The notes under the pieces are model-generated. The model searched no databases. It was not told the DNA's origin and was given only the letters and a program-made list of their open reading frames with translations. A program made the position numbers and the translations under genes. DNA of 64,000 nt from Comamonas testosteroni (GTDB lineage Bacteria; Pseudomonadota; Gammaproteobacteria; Burkholderiales; Burkholderiaceae_C): contig NZ_AWOR01000042.1 of NCBI RefSeq assembly GCF_000761245.1, positions 62,001-126,000 of the forward strand, written 5' to 3'. Positions 55,421 to 63,098 of this stretch are shown here, piece after piece; position 1 is the first letter of the stretch; each line of letters begins with the position of its first letter.

Positions 55421-56899
55421 ATGAGTCACGCAATCGCAACCGATGCCGGCCTGGCATGGCAGACCGGCCCGATTCGCCCGAGGGCCTGCACCTGCGGTAG
55501 CGTGGTGTGCCAGTTGCTGCATGAGCGGGTCATGAGCGATATGTCGCGCCGCATGTTTGTGGGCGGGGTGGCGGCCATGATGGCGCCATTTGTGGCCCTG
55601 CATGCAGCCGAGACAGGTGTGGGCGGCGCGGCCAGGCCGGCCGACGGCCCCGTGTTGCTGACCAATCTGCGCCTGTTTGACGGTACGGGCAAGTCGGTGC
55701 GCCAAGGCGTGCAGGTGCTGATCCAGGGCAAGCTGATTGCCGCCCTGCCCTCTGCCGGCGAGAAGGTCGAAGGTGCCCAGGTGATCGACTGCCAGGGCAA
55801 GCTGGTGATGCCGGGCATGATCGATACGCACTGGCACACCATGCTGGCGGCCGTGCCGCAAATGACGGCCATGACGGCAGATCTGGGCTATCTGTACATC
55901 TCCGCCGCACAAGAGGCGCAGCGCACGCTGATGCGCGGCTTCACCGCGGTGCGCGACGCGGGCGGCCCAGCCTTTGCGCTCAAGCGCGCGATCGACGAGG
56001 GCATGGTCCCGGGCCCGCGCATCTATCCCAGCGGGGCGATGATTTCTCAGACCTCGGGCCATGGCGACTTCCGCCTTCGCAGCGATATTCCGCGTGCGGC
56101 GAACGAGCCGCTGAGCATGGTGGAGCAGACCGGCGTGGCCATGATTGCGGACGGCGAGGCCGAGGTGCTGCGCCGCGTGCGCGAGCAGCTGATGCTGGGG
56201 GCATCGCAAATCAAGATGCTGGCAGGCGGCGGCGTGGCATCGCTGTACGACCCGCTGGACAGCACCCAGTTCACCGAGAAGGAGCTGCGCGCCGGAGTGG
56301 AGGCCGCCGCAGACTGGAACACCTATGTGATGTCCCATGTTTACACGCCCAAAGGCATCAAGCGGGCCATCAAGGCGGGCGTGAAGAGCATCGAACACGG
56401 CCAGTTGGCCGACGAGGAAAGCGTGCGCATGATGCGCGACGAAGGCGTGTGGTGGAGCCTGCAGCCGTTTCTACAGGACGAGGACGCCAACCCCTATACC
56501 GATGCAGTGCGCCGCGAGAACCAGTCGCGCGTGGCCCAGGGCACGGTGCGCGCCTATGAGATGGCGCAGAAGTACGGCATCAAGACGGGCTGGGGCACGG
56601 ACATTCTGTTCAACCCCAAGGGCACTGTCACACAGGGCAAGCAACTGGCCAAGCTGACGCGCTTTTACGACCCCATGACGCTGCTGAAGCAGGCCACGGG
56701 CACCAACGGCGAACTGCTGGCCCTGTCGGGCGAGCGCAACCCCTATCCCCAACCACTGGGCCGCATCGCCCCTGGCGCATTTGCCGATCTTCTGGTGGCC
56801 GATGGCGACCCGACGGTGAATCTGGACTTCCTGAGCAACCCGGAACAGAACCTGCGCCTGATCATGAAGGACGGCAAGGTGTACAAGAACACGCTGTAA
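55421..56899 (+). CDS. Amidohydrolase-superfamily protein with Tat-like signal
   Basis: This 492-residue metal-dependent hydrolase contains GKLVMPGMIDTHWHTMLA (HxH metal site), QIKMLAGGGVAS, VMSHVYTPKGIKRAIKAG, SIEHGQ and GWGTDILFN. It is of the imidazolonepropionase/prolidase-like group. A twin-arginine motif SRRMFVGG sits at about residue 42, before a hydrophobic stretch, suggesting folded export. The start at 55421 has a good AAGG ribosome site. A start at 55532 would give a conventional Tat signal but has a weak one. An outer-membrane protein gene follows after 9 bp. The substrate is unknown. Confidence 0.85.
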   Translation: MSHAIATDAGLAWQTGPIRPRACTCGSVVCQLLHERVMSDMSRRMFVGGVAAMMAPFVALHAAETGVGGAARPADGPVLLTNLRLFDGTGKSVRQGVQVLIQGKLIAALPSAGEKVEGAQVIDCQGKLVMPGMIDTHWHTMLAAVPQMTAMTADLGYLYISAAQEAQRTLMRGFTAVRDAGGPAFALKRAIDEGMVPGPRIYPSGAMISQTSGHGDFRLRSDIPRAANEPLSMVEQTGVAMIADGEAEVLRRVREQLMLGASQIKMLAGGGVASLYDPLDSTQFTEKELRAGVEAAADWNTYVMSHVYTPKGIKRAIKAGVKSIEHGQLADEESVRMMRDEGVWWSLQPFLQDEDANPYTDAVRRENQSRVAQGTVRAYEMAQKYGIKTGWGTDILFNPKGTVTQGKQLAKLTRFYDPMTLLKQATGTNGELLALSGERNPYPQPLGRIAPGAFADLLVADGDPTVNLDFLSNPEQNLRLIMKDGKVYKNTL

Positions 56900-56908
56900 G
56901 GGAGACAA

Positions 56909-57670
56909 ATGAGCCAGCACATCACCACCATTCCGGGCATGGCAGCTGCGACACTGGCCGCGGGCCTGCTGGCAGGCGCGCCAGCCTGGGCTCAGAACAA
57001 GGCTGAGGCCGATGCATGGCGCTTTCAGCTCACGCCCTATGTATGGATGACGGGGCTGAACGGCAGCGTCCGCCCGTTCAGAGGAGCGCCCACGGTGAAC
57101 GTGAACAAATCGTTCTCGGACATTCTGGAGGATCTGGACGCTGCTGCCTTTGTGAACGGCACGGCACGCAAGGGGCAATATGTGCTGCAGGGCGACTTCA
57201 GCTACGCAGCCACATCGGACAAGGCTGCCCTACCCTTAGGCCTGAGCGCAAATGCCAAGATTCGCCAGACCTCGCTGACAATGACCGGCGGTCACAACTG
57301 GATGCTGAGCCCGCAGTCGAGCGTTGACCTGATGGCGGGGCTGCGCCTGTGGCAGATCAAGGCCGAAGTGAATGTGCCAGGGGTGGGTTCGGCGCAGTCC
57401 AACACCTCGTTCGTCGACCCCGTGGTCGCCGCACGTTGGCGCTACGACATTGCGCCGCGCTGGTCCACCTTGGTGTATGCCGATATGGGTGGGCTGGATG
57501 TGGGCTCGAAGTTCACCTGGCAGGTGCACGGCTCGGTGAACTACCAAGTCAAGGAAAACATCTTTGTGTCCGTTGGCTACCGCCACCTGAGTGTGGACTA
57601 CCGTGACGAGGGCAAGCGACTGGACTTCAGCCAGAGCGGCCCGATCGTCGGAGCGACGTTCAGGTTCTGA
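56909..57670 (+). CDS. Outer-membrane beta-barrel protein, 253 aa
   Basis: A signal peptide of about 28 residues ends GAPAWA. The mature protein has alternating amphipathic strands (WRFQLTPYVWMTGLNGSV, QYVLQGDFSYAAT, IRQTSLTMTGGHNWML) and a C-terminal phenylalanine (VGATFRF), the outer-membrane assembly signal. It looks like an eight- to ten-strand barrel of the OmpW/porin-like type. The gene starts nine bases after the amidohydrolase with GGGAG, so they form an operon. It may admit or retain the hydrolase substrate. Confidence 0.85.
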   Translation: MSQHITTIPGMAAATLAAGLLAGAPAWAQNKAEADAWRFQLTPYVWMTGLNGSVRPFRGAPTVNVNKSFSDILEDLDAAAFVNGTARKGQYVLQGDFSYAATSDKAALPLGLSANAKIRQTSLTMTGGHNWMLSPQSSVDLMAGLRLWQIKAEVNVPGVGSAQSNTSFVDPVVAARWRYDIAPRWSTLVYADMGGLDVGSKFTWQVHGSVNYQVKENIFVSVGYRHLSVDYRDEGKRLDFSQSGPIVGATFRF

Positions 57671-58027
57671 TCCTCACCAGCAGATAGACAATACCCAGCC
57701 CGCCAGACCAGCGGCTTTAATGCCACATGCAGCAATGGCATAGGCGATGGCAATCGCTGCGCGCGAGCCGGGCTGCGCCAGGCCCTCGATAGCGCTGGCT
57801 TACCTGGTGCACGATCTCGCTCGGTTTCGGCGCATGGAGTCTCCTCAACCACCGAAGGAGCAGAAACTGAAAATGCGCTCAAAACACCATCACAGAGCAA
57901 ACCAGGGGCGTGCGCACTCATTGCTGCAGTCGCCTTTCTTTGCTCCGTCAGCCGCCTGCGACGGGCGACAATGTCAAAGCTGCACCAACTGACCAACACA
58001 AGAAATCCGACAGGCCACGAGGCATCA
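57671..58027. other. Intergenic region
   Basis: About 360 bp between the barrel protein and the next gene. No gene, terminator or operator was recognised. Confidence 0.35.
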
Positions 58028-58888
58028 ATGAACCGCACCGAATTCCTGCAACAGCCCGAAGTCGTTGGCTTTACCGACTGGCTTGCAGCCACACTCCCCC
58101 AGCGACAGATTCAGTTGAACATTCGCTCTTCCAGCTACGTACCCAAGGGCTTGATAGCCACCACCTGTTTTGCCGATCTGGTACCTCGCCACTACCGCTG
58201 GCGGGCGACTGGCCTGACAACGGGCGACTGGGCCGAGTCGTGCATAAAGACAAGCACTCTTTCTGCCAAGCTGCGCACTGCCGTGCAGGCCAACGATGCG
58301 ACAGCCACCCTGGCCGCCTGTAGCGATGTGCTGGATTGGGGCGGCGAGCGCAACCCCAAAGAAGGCGCGCGGCCCTTTCTTGTGGGCCTTGGCTCTAACA
58401 TCAGCCACTACATTGCCCAGACCCACCAGGAAATGGCGCTTGGCTCGGCCAGCCTGCGCACCGGCTTTCCGACAGTGCGGCTCATGAACTCCATGCTCAC
58501 CAAGGTGCACGCCTTCTATTCGGCCGAAGGCTTGCCCATCTATGACTCACGGGTCAGCGCCGCAGCGGCTGCTCTGGTGGAGTTCTGGCGCCGCAGCAGC
58601 GGCACGCCCCACCTGCCCGATACGCTGAGCTTCCCGCTGGCCGGCGGCAGCCAGAAGCTCCAGCACAAACTGGCTTGCCTGTTTGACCAGCCACCGACGC
58701 CGGGCACCCTGCTCTACACCAGCCAAAGCACGCCCCAGCGCTGGGCTGGCGCCAAGGTGCGACTGGCCTGGGTAATGGCCGAGACCCTGCGCAAGACCCC
58801 CAGCCTGTTTTCAGGCCAGCCCGATCGCATGCGCGCCATGGAAGCTTCGCTCTTCATGGTGGGCTACGACCTGAGCTGCCTGGCCTGA
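58028..58888 (+). CDS. Hypothetical protein, possibly OGG-fold DNA glycosylase-like
   Basis: A 286-residue soluble protein starting MNRTEFLQQPEVVGFTDWLA. The segment SMLTKVHAFYSAEGLPIYDS, followed by RVSAAAAALVEFWRR, resembles the KxxHFxxPxxFPIYDSRVA motif seen in 8-oxoguanine-glycosylase-fold proteins of unknown role. I base this only on recall of the motif, so the assignment is weak. The N-terminal part is strand-rich. It stands alone, and neighbours give no clue. Confidence 0.6.
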   Translation: MNRTEFLQQPEVVGFTDWLAATLPQRQIQLNIRSSSYVPKGLIATTCFADLVPRHYRWRATGLTTGDWAESCIKTSTLSAKLRTAVQANDATATLAACSDVLDWGGERNPKEGARPFLVGLGSNISHYIAQTHQEMALGSASLRTGFPTVRLMNSMLTKVHAFYSAEGLPIYDSRVSAAAAALVEFWRRSSGTPHLPDTLSFPLAGGSQKLQHKLACLFDQPPTPGTLLYTSQSTPQRWAGAKVRLAWVMAETLRKTPSLFSGQPDRMRAMEASLFMVGYDLSCLA

Positions 58889-59405
58889 ACAAAACAGCCC
58901 CTGCCAACCAGTAGCTGCAAGGCTTTTCCGCACCCAGGAATTTAGGTCAAATAGTCCTCCAGCGCCGATTCATCAAACGCCGGAAGCTATCCAAACGGCT
59001 AGCTCTGGAAAAAGCCAATGGGCCTGTCGAAGGCGGACAAGGGCAAAAGGGCAAAACGGCAAGGCAGGCGGAATCACGGCAGCGCCCTTCACCAAGGCAT
59101 AAGGCCAGCCGGTGGACCCGATTCAGGGTACTGCGTTTGGAGCGACTTGCATCGTGGAGACAGCGACCGCAATCCTGAATGAGCCCAGAACCCACCACAT
59201 CCTGCTGCGCGTTTGGATGAATACTGTGAGGAATATCGAGAGTTCCGCCTCAAACGTAAACCAAATGCTACGTAATGGCCGTGAACTCACAAAATTCAGC
59301 GTTGTGCCACGTTCTCCTACAGAAGGGTTTTCCATGACTCGGCGACCATGCACCCACAGCAAGCCAACCCGGTTTGCTGATCACCAACCTGAAGGAGTGA
59401 AGGAC
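58889..59405. other. Intergenic region
   Basis: Just over 500 bp with no recognisable gene. The final 30 bases supply the ribosome binding site of the Q-rich peptide gene. Confidence 0.35.
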
Positions 59406-59603
59406 ATGACGCAACAAGCGAACCAGCAGCACAGCCCCAGCCAACAGGACAAGCAGCAACAGCAGCAGCAAAACCCTGGGCAACGCCAGCCAGGCCAGAG
59501 CACCAGCCAGCCCGGCCAGCAGCAACAGCAAACCCCGGGACAGCAGAAGAACCCTGCTCAGCAACAGCAGCCTGGGCAGCAGCACAAAACGCCTCAGCAG
59601 TGA
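59406..59603 (+). CDS. Gln/Pro-rich low-complexity small protein, 65 aa
   Basis: The ATG at 59406 follows GAAGGAGTGAAGGAC. Nearly all residues are Gln, Pro, Gly, Asn, Ser or Lys, in loosely repeated QPGQQ/NPGQ units (for example GQQQQQTPGQQKNPAQQQQ). It is hydrophilic and surely disordered, with no signal peptide. Similar hydrophilin-like peptides are often stress-associated, but the function here is unknown. The PRC-barrel gene follows 67 bp downstream. Confidence 0.65.
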   Translation: MTQQANQQHSPSQQDKQQQQQQNPGQRQPGQSTSQPGQQQQQTPGQQKNPAQQQQPGQQHKTPQQ

Positions 59604-59670
59604 AAGTCAGCGCCCGGCGCTGGCCCACCTTGCCAGCGTTGTTCTGTATCACGCAAAGAAAGGAGCAGGA

Positions 59671-60018
59671 ATGCAATTAACCTCACCTGTCATCTCATCC
59701 GATCGTGTCAACGGCACCAACGTCTACAACCCCAACGGCGAAAAACTGGGAGCTATCGACTCACTGATGATCGACAAGCTCACCGGCAAGATTCGATATG
59801 CAGTGATGCAGTTTGGCGGTTTCCTGGGCATCGGCTCAGATCTCTACCCACTGCCGTGGGATAGCCTCAAATACGAACCCAGCCAAGGCGGGTACGTGGT
59901 CTCCGTCACCAAGGAGCGGCTTGAAAATGCCCCTCACTACGAGGGAGGCACATTGCCCGAATACACCGACGACTACGGCCGCCGTGTTTATGACCACTAT
60001 GGTGTGCCCTTTGTCTGA
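59671..60018 (+). CDS. PRC-barrel domain protein
   Basis: A 115-residue protein with a single PRC-barrel: NGTNVYNPNGEKLGAIDSLM, DKLTGKIRYAVMQFGGFLGI, DLYPLPWDSLKYEPSQGGYV. A charged tail (EYTDDYGRRVYDHYGVPFV) follows. PRC barrels occur in photosynthetic reaction-centre H subunits, in RimM and in many free-standing stress proteins like this. The start follows AAAGGAG. It is probably co-transcribed with the Q-rich peptide and may respond to the same stress. Confidence 0.9.
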   Translation: MQLTSPVISSDRVNGTNVYNPNGEKLGAIDSLMIDKLTGKIRYAVMQFGGFLGIGSDLYPLPWDSLKYEPSQGGYVVSVTKERLENAPHYEGGTLPEYTDDYGRRVYDHYGVPFV

Positions 60019-60189
60019 CCCCGGCACGCAGCCACACATGCGCTAGTGCCCAAACTCAAGAAAAACCGCAGGCCGGTCAGCGCCGGCCGCCATCCATTTG
60101 GAGTTCAGCCCACCTCGCGGTCGGCTTTTTTTTGCGCGGAGATTTTCAAATGTAGCCTCCCGGCCCCGCGGGCCTTAAGCGCGACCTCT

Positions 60190-60332
60190 CCCCGCAGGGT
60201 CAAGCGGGGCCATCTGGTGTGATTGCTCCAGGTACAAGGTATTGCTCAAAATCGAGGCCTGAAATACGCTTTGCCAATACCGTACGTAGTGCACAAGCTG
60301 TGGGCTGCGGTCTGAGCGGTCACACCAGATGG
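60190..60332 (+). ncRNA. Candidate structured RNA
   Basis: Several nested helices are visible. CCCCGC/GCGGGG lies at 60190-60209. A perfect 13-bp long-range stem pairs CCATCTGGTGTGA (60210-60222) with TCACACCAGATGG (60320-60332). Inside it, GGTATTG (60238) pairs with CAATACC (60275), extended by GTAC/GTAC. A CACA/TGTG hairpin lies near 60292. A terminator with T-run lies at 60424. It could be a small RNA or a MITE-like palindromic element. No known family was recognised, and coding potential is absent. Confidence 0.35.
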
Positions 60333-60423
60333 TGACGTTACCCATCGCTTTCTGCCGAGCCTGAGGTTCTCTACCCTCCCTCCGCTTCCCCAGGCACGCC
60401 GCAAGGCATCGGCCTTTACGCAC

Positions 60424-60454
60424 AAGCCCACCCGCCAACGCCGGTGGGCTTTTT
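60424..60454 (+). terminator. Intrinsic terminator upstream of the SOS cassette
   Basis: Arms AAGCCCACC and GGTGGGCTT are followed by a T-tract on the plus strand. It would end a transcript from the 60.2-kb structured region and insulate the SOS promoter 60 bp further on. Confidence 0.8.
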
Positions 60455-60516
60455 CTTTGCCGGCAGGCACTGGCAGGCACTCAGTGCGGCCACGCAACAC
60501 ATGGGGTCGACGTCTG

Positions 60517-60546
60517 TTGACGCGCTGTACAGGGCAAATTTAAACT
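60517..60546 (+). promoter_or_regulatory. Predicted sigma70 promoter of the SOS cassette
   Basis: TTGACG at 60517-60522 and TAAACT at 60541-60546, spaced 18 bp, fit a -35/-10 pair. The LexA boxes begin at the next bases and would cover the transcription start. Confidence 0.55.
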
Positions 60547-60547
60547 A

Positions 60548-60563
60548 CTGTACAAATGAACAG
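60548..60563. promoter_or_regulatory. LexA (SOS) box 1 of the small-peptide cassette
   Basis: CTGTACAAATGAACAG, preceded by TA, fits CTG-N10-CAG with the favoured CTGTA start. Confidence 0.8.
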
Positions 60564-60565
60564 CA

Positions 60566-60581
60566 CTGATGAAAATAACAG
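60566..60581. promoter_or_regulatory. LexA (SOS) box 2 of the small-peptide cassette
   Basis: CTGATGAAAATAACAG, followed by TA, begins 18 bp after box 1. The tandem layout mirrors the two boxes in front of lexA (19 bp apart). Confidence 0.8.
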
Positions 60582-60729
60582 TAAAATTCCAAGCAACAGC
60601 TTGCTGCACCAGAGCGCGAAGCGCATTCACTCCATACCTTCGTTGGTTTCGCCTGCTCGCAAGAGCGCTGGCCTTTTTTATTCGCCCCCGCCTATCCAGC
60701 GGGCCTGCCTCTCGCCACAAGGAGATTCC

Positions 60730-60804
60730 ATGCTGTACAGCACCGTTCCTCAACCCGTTGATGAAGACCTCGTGCAGCGCCTGCGCGAGAAGGGGGGCCT
60801 GTGA
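60730..60804 (+). CDS. Tiny acidic/basic peptide, 24 aa, first gene of the SOS cassette
   Basis: ATG at 60730 follows a strong AAGGAG. The peptide begins MLYSTVPQPV and continues DEDLVQRLREKGGL: hydrophilic, helical and without a membrane segment. Its stop overlaps the next start as GTGA, a translational-coupling arrangement. The same frame is open upstream to 60556, but the Shine-Dalgarno sequence decides for 60730. The 5' untranslated leader from the predicted promoter is about 175 nt and could be regulated. Confidence 0.6.
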   Translation: MLYSTVPQPVDEDLVQRLREKGGL

Positions 60805-60890
60805 AATGGCCACACATCCCCACCGTCGCGCTCGCGCTGCTCCTCGCAGCCCTGCTCTTGATCGCCCCGGCCTTGGAGCAAGGCTACTGA
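60801..60890 (+). CDS. 29-residue hydrophobic membrane peptide
   Basis: GTG start at 60801 overlaps the previous stop. The peptide is VKWPHIPTVALALLLAALLL followed by IAPALEQGY: a short charged N-terminus, one transmembrane helix of about 18 residues and an acidic tail. This is the size and layout of SOS-induced membrane peptides such as TisB or SidA, though no sequence homology is claimed. A run AAGGGGGG lies upstream as ribosome site. It is too short for routine gene finders. Confidence 0.5.
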   Translation: MKWPHIPTVALALLLAALLLIAPALEQGY

Positions 60891-60985
60891 CCGCCGCGCA
60901 ATGGAGCCTCACCCTCCTGGGGATCTTTTGCCTCATCGGCGTGGCGGTCGTCATTGCCACCACCCCGGAAGCCTGGCCGCTGTGA
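60806..60985 (+). CDS. Overlapping 59-residue peptide with C-terminal membrane helix
   Basis: ATG at 60806 lies inside the 29-residue gene in another frame, eight bases after the AAGGGGGG site. The N-terminal half is arginine/proline-rich (MATHPHRRARAAPRSPALDR). The C-terminal half is a clear transmembrane segment (WSLTLLGIFCLIGVAVVIAT) ending EAWPL. Translation might instead start near 60887 at a non-ATG codon next to the 29-residue stop, giving only the membrane part. I cannot decide between these. Both produce a small inner-membrane peptide. Confidence 0.45.
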   Translation: MATHPHRRARAAPRSPALDRPGLGARLLTAAQWSLTLLGIFCLIGVAVVIATTPEAWPL

Positions 60986-61053
60986 ACGGTCAACCTCATC
61001 GATTTTGATAGCTACAGGCGTTTTCCTGACAAGCGCCAGACCGGAGAAATATC

Positions 61054-61248
61054 ATGGAAAAGATCATCGAATCCCTGATCCTCGTCGCCGCCATCTTCAT
61101 GGGCGTACTGTGGCTTGCCACCCCCAACGCCCAGGCTGACGAGCCCACCGCCCTCACCAAATCCGTGCGCGACGAGTTCGCCTGCCCGGGCATGCACGCC
61201 GAATGGCTGGACGCCCACACCGTCCAGTGCCTGCGCGAAAAGCCCTGA
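61054..61248 (+). CDS. Small membrane-anchored or exported protein, 64 aa
   Basis: ATG at 61054 has CGGAGAA upstream. MEKIIESLILVAAIFMGVLW forms a hydrophobic N-terminal helix that may be a signal peptide (possible cleavage after NAQA) or an anchor. The rest (DEPTALTKSVRDEFACPGMH, then AEWLDAHTVQCLREKP) is soluble with two cysteines that could form a disulphide in the periplasm. It is the last gene of the putative SOS cassette. No family was recognised. Confidence 0.6.
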   Translation: MEKIIESLILVAAIFMGVLWLATPNAQADEPTALTKSVRDEFACPGMHAEWLDAHTVQCLREKP

Positions 61249-61585
61249 TCTACCACGCCCCGCAGCCCCCGCGAACAGCACATGCCCCATAGACACCGTG
61301 CGGCAATATCTGCAGCACCGCGACAGCCAGCGCAGCCGACTGCTGCCTGCTATGGAAAGCAAGACAGCTAGTTCAATTCAGACGATGCCATCAGTGGCAG
61401 CACACTTTCAAATGCAGATAGGGCAAGCGCAACGGAATCACCAATTCAGAAGCTCGAAAGCGCCCTCCAAGCAGACAAAAGCCCGCCAGGCTTCAGACCT
61501 AGAAGGCTTTTTTGCCAAGTGGTTGGCATGTACTACCGCTACATCAATCTGTCATGTCGCAAGCCCGCAAGCACTTGCGCGAGCG
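61249..61585. other. Intergenic region
   Basis: No gene recognised. An AAGCCCG/AAGGCTT-containing stretch near 61480-61512 (AAAAGCCCGCC...GGCTTTTTTG-like) may be a terminator for the cassette but pairs imperfectly. Confidence 0.35.
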
Positions 61586-61966
61586 TTATTCGGAAGGTTT
61601 TGCGTAGACCTCTGCACTTAGCACCTCAAGGCCGACAAAGGGTTCATTGCCTTCGACCCAGGCGTCGTGACCGGGTGGGATGGCGTAGGACTCTCCTGCG
61701 CTGAGCATTTTCTGAGAGCCATCCTGCATTTGAACGGTGAGCTTTCCCGAAACGACGTGCCCCACATGCGAGAGTTGGCAGTAGTCGGTCTTCACCACGG
61801 GCTTGATGCATTCGGACCAGCGCCATCCGGGCTCAAAGTTAAACCGCCCAATCGTGTAGCCCTGAAGCTTTACGAGCTCCACGCGAGTTTTGCTAGGTGT
61901 GCGAAGTTCATCTGGCTCGCTGTGCGACCTGACTTCTAGCTTCTCAACGCTTACTGGAGTGGCCAT
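61586..61966 (-). CDS. Cupin-domain protein, 126 aa
   Basis: A single cupin: the first motif is FNFEPGWRWSECIKPVVKTD, followed by CQLSHVGHVVSGKLTVQMQD. The second motif is SYAIPPGHDAWVEGNEPF. The start at 61966 (MATPVSVEKLEVRSH) has AAGGAG upstream. Small cupins of this type are often annotated as quercetin-dioxygenase-like, but no substrate is implied. It is monocistronic on the minus strand. Confidence 0.88.
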   Translation of the reverse strand: MATPVSVEKLEVRSHSEPDELRTPSKTRVELVKLQGYTIGRFNFEPGWRWSECIKPVVKTDYCQLSHVGHVVSGKLTVQMQDGSQKMLSAGESYAIPPGHDAWVEGNEPFVGLEVLSAEVYAKPSE

Positions 61967-62532
61967 GATTTTCTCCTTCATAAGAGCTGCACCTCAAGCC
62001 CCCAAGGAATTCTTCAGGTATAGCTGGTGAGCTGAAGGACAGATGAAAAACTTATCACTATGTCATTCGCATGGCATTGCCAGGAGCGCTTATCAGTTAC
62101 CAATTGCTCCATGCGACGCGCCACCGCCTGCGCCCCCAACCCACGGCTAACAGCAAAAAGCATGCTTTGACACACAGGGGGCCAATGCGCCCCATCTAAA
62201 GCGCCACAAGTTCGCACAAATTTTTCAGATTTGCATACAGCAAGCAGGTCGAATGCAGCTGCACCAGGAACGGCATGACTTCTTTGCGCAGACTCAAGAC
62301 GGCCCGGTGCGGACTGTTTTGGGCACAGCCAATGCCTTACCCATTGGTAAAGCTGGCTGAACTGTCCAGATCCCGCCCACCCAGCCTTCGCCGTGTGGGT
62401 TTGTTTTCTATTCACGCAGACACGATGGGTCACGCCGCCCCTTGGCCTCAGCGAGGTACATGCCCACGTCATCCACTGCGCACCAAGAGCCCACCAGCAC
62501 CTGAGCCCGCCGATGTGAAGACTACGGCGCGA
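61967..62532. other. Intergenic region
   Basis: About 560 bp without a supported gene. Open frames on both strands over 62014-62472 have atypical composition and overlap each other. I see no terminator or operator. Confidence 0.35.
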
Positions 62533-62778
62533 CTACTTTGCAGGGTGGTCGCGGCGGAACAGCTCCCACTCGTCGATTTCCGTGCCATTGGGCAGCACGC
62601 AGATGCCGCGCTCTCCGGCTGTTGTCTTCTCGATGCGGGTCTTGCCGCCCAGCTTGGCGCAGTACACCGATGCGGGGTTGGCCATGCCAATCACAGGCGC
62701 AGCAGGCTGAGGCTGGGCGCAACCGCTGATAGCAAGCGCAGAAAGTACTGCGCTGGTGGTTCCAAGTGCTTTTTTCAT
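62533..62778 (-). CDS. DUF333-domain lipoprotein
   Basis: An 81-residue protein. MKKALGTTSAVLSALAISGCAQ is a lipoprotein signal with lipobox ISGC. The DUF333 motif follows: MANPASVYCAKLGGKTRIE, then GICVLPNGTEIDEWELFRRD. Some members are labelled putative haemolysins without good evidence. The function is unknown. The two remaining cysteines probably form a disulphide. The start at 62778 is favoured by the signal sequence. Confidence 0.85.
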   Translation of the reverse strand: MKKALGTTSAVLSALAISGCAQPQPAAPVIGMANPASVYCAKLGGKTRIEKTTAGERGICVLPNGTEIDEWELFRRDHPAK

Positions 62779-63098
62779 GGACTCAATGTAGCAAATTCCG
62801 CCTTTTTCAATTGAGCCGCCAAAACTCCTGATTCGCATCAATCCCTCGTTTCCTTCATTCATAGGGGCTAAGGGTTGGTACCGACGATGCTGGCGGCACT
62901 CTGTCAGCCAATGTCACTTTTAGTTATTTCACCTCCAAAAAAAGGAAAAGTGAACTGTCAGAAATCGCAAGAAGTTGTTAATTTCTGATCCGGAAGATGA
63001 GCGGCTGACACATTAGTCGCCGCCCTGGCATTTAGATTTGACTAGAGATATGGCCAGTCTGGCCTGTCTGTTGGTGATCACTAGCAGAAGGGCTGTGT
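62779..63098. other. Intergenic region
   Basis: A divergent 320-bp region that must include promoters for the DUF333 gene and the diguanylate cyclase. Nothing else was recognised. Confidence 0.35.

Noticed and set aside
62014-62472. 153-codon minus-strand open frame
   Set aside because: Atypical composition, no domains, and a competing plus-strand frame. No ribosome site supports it.
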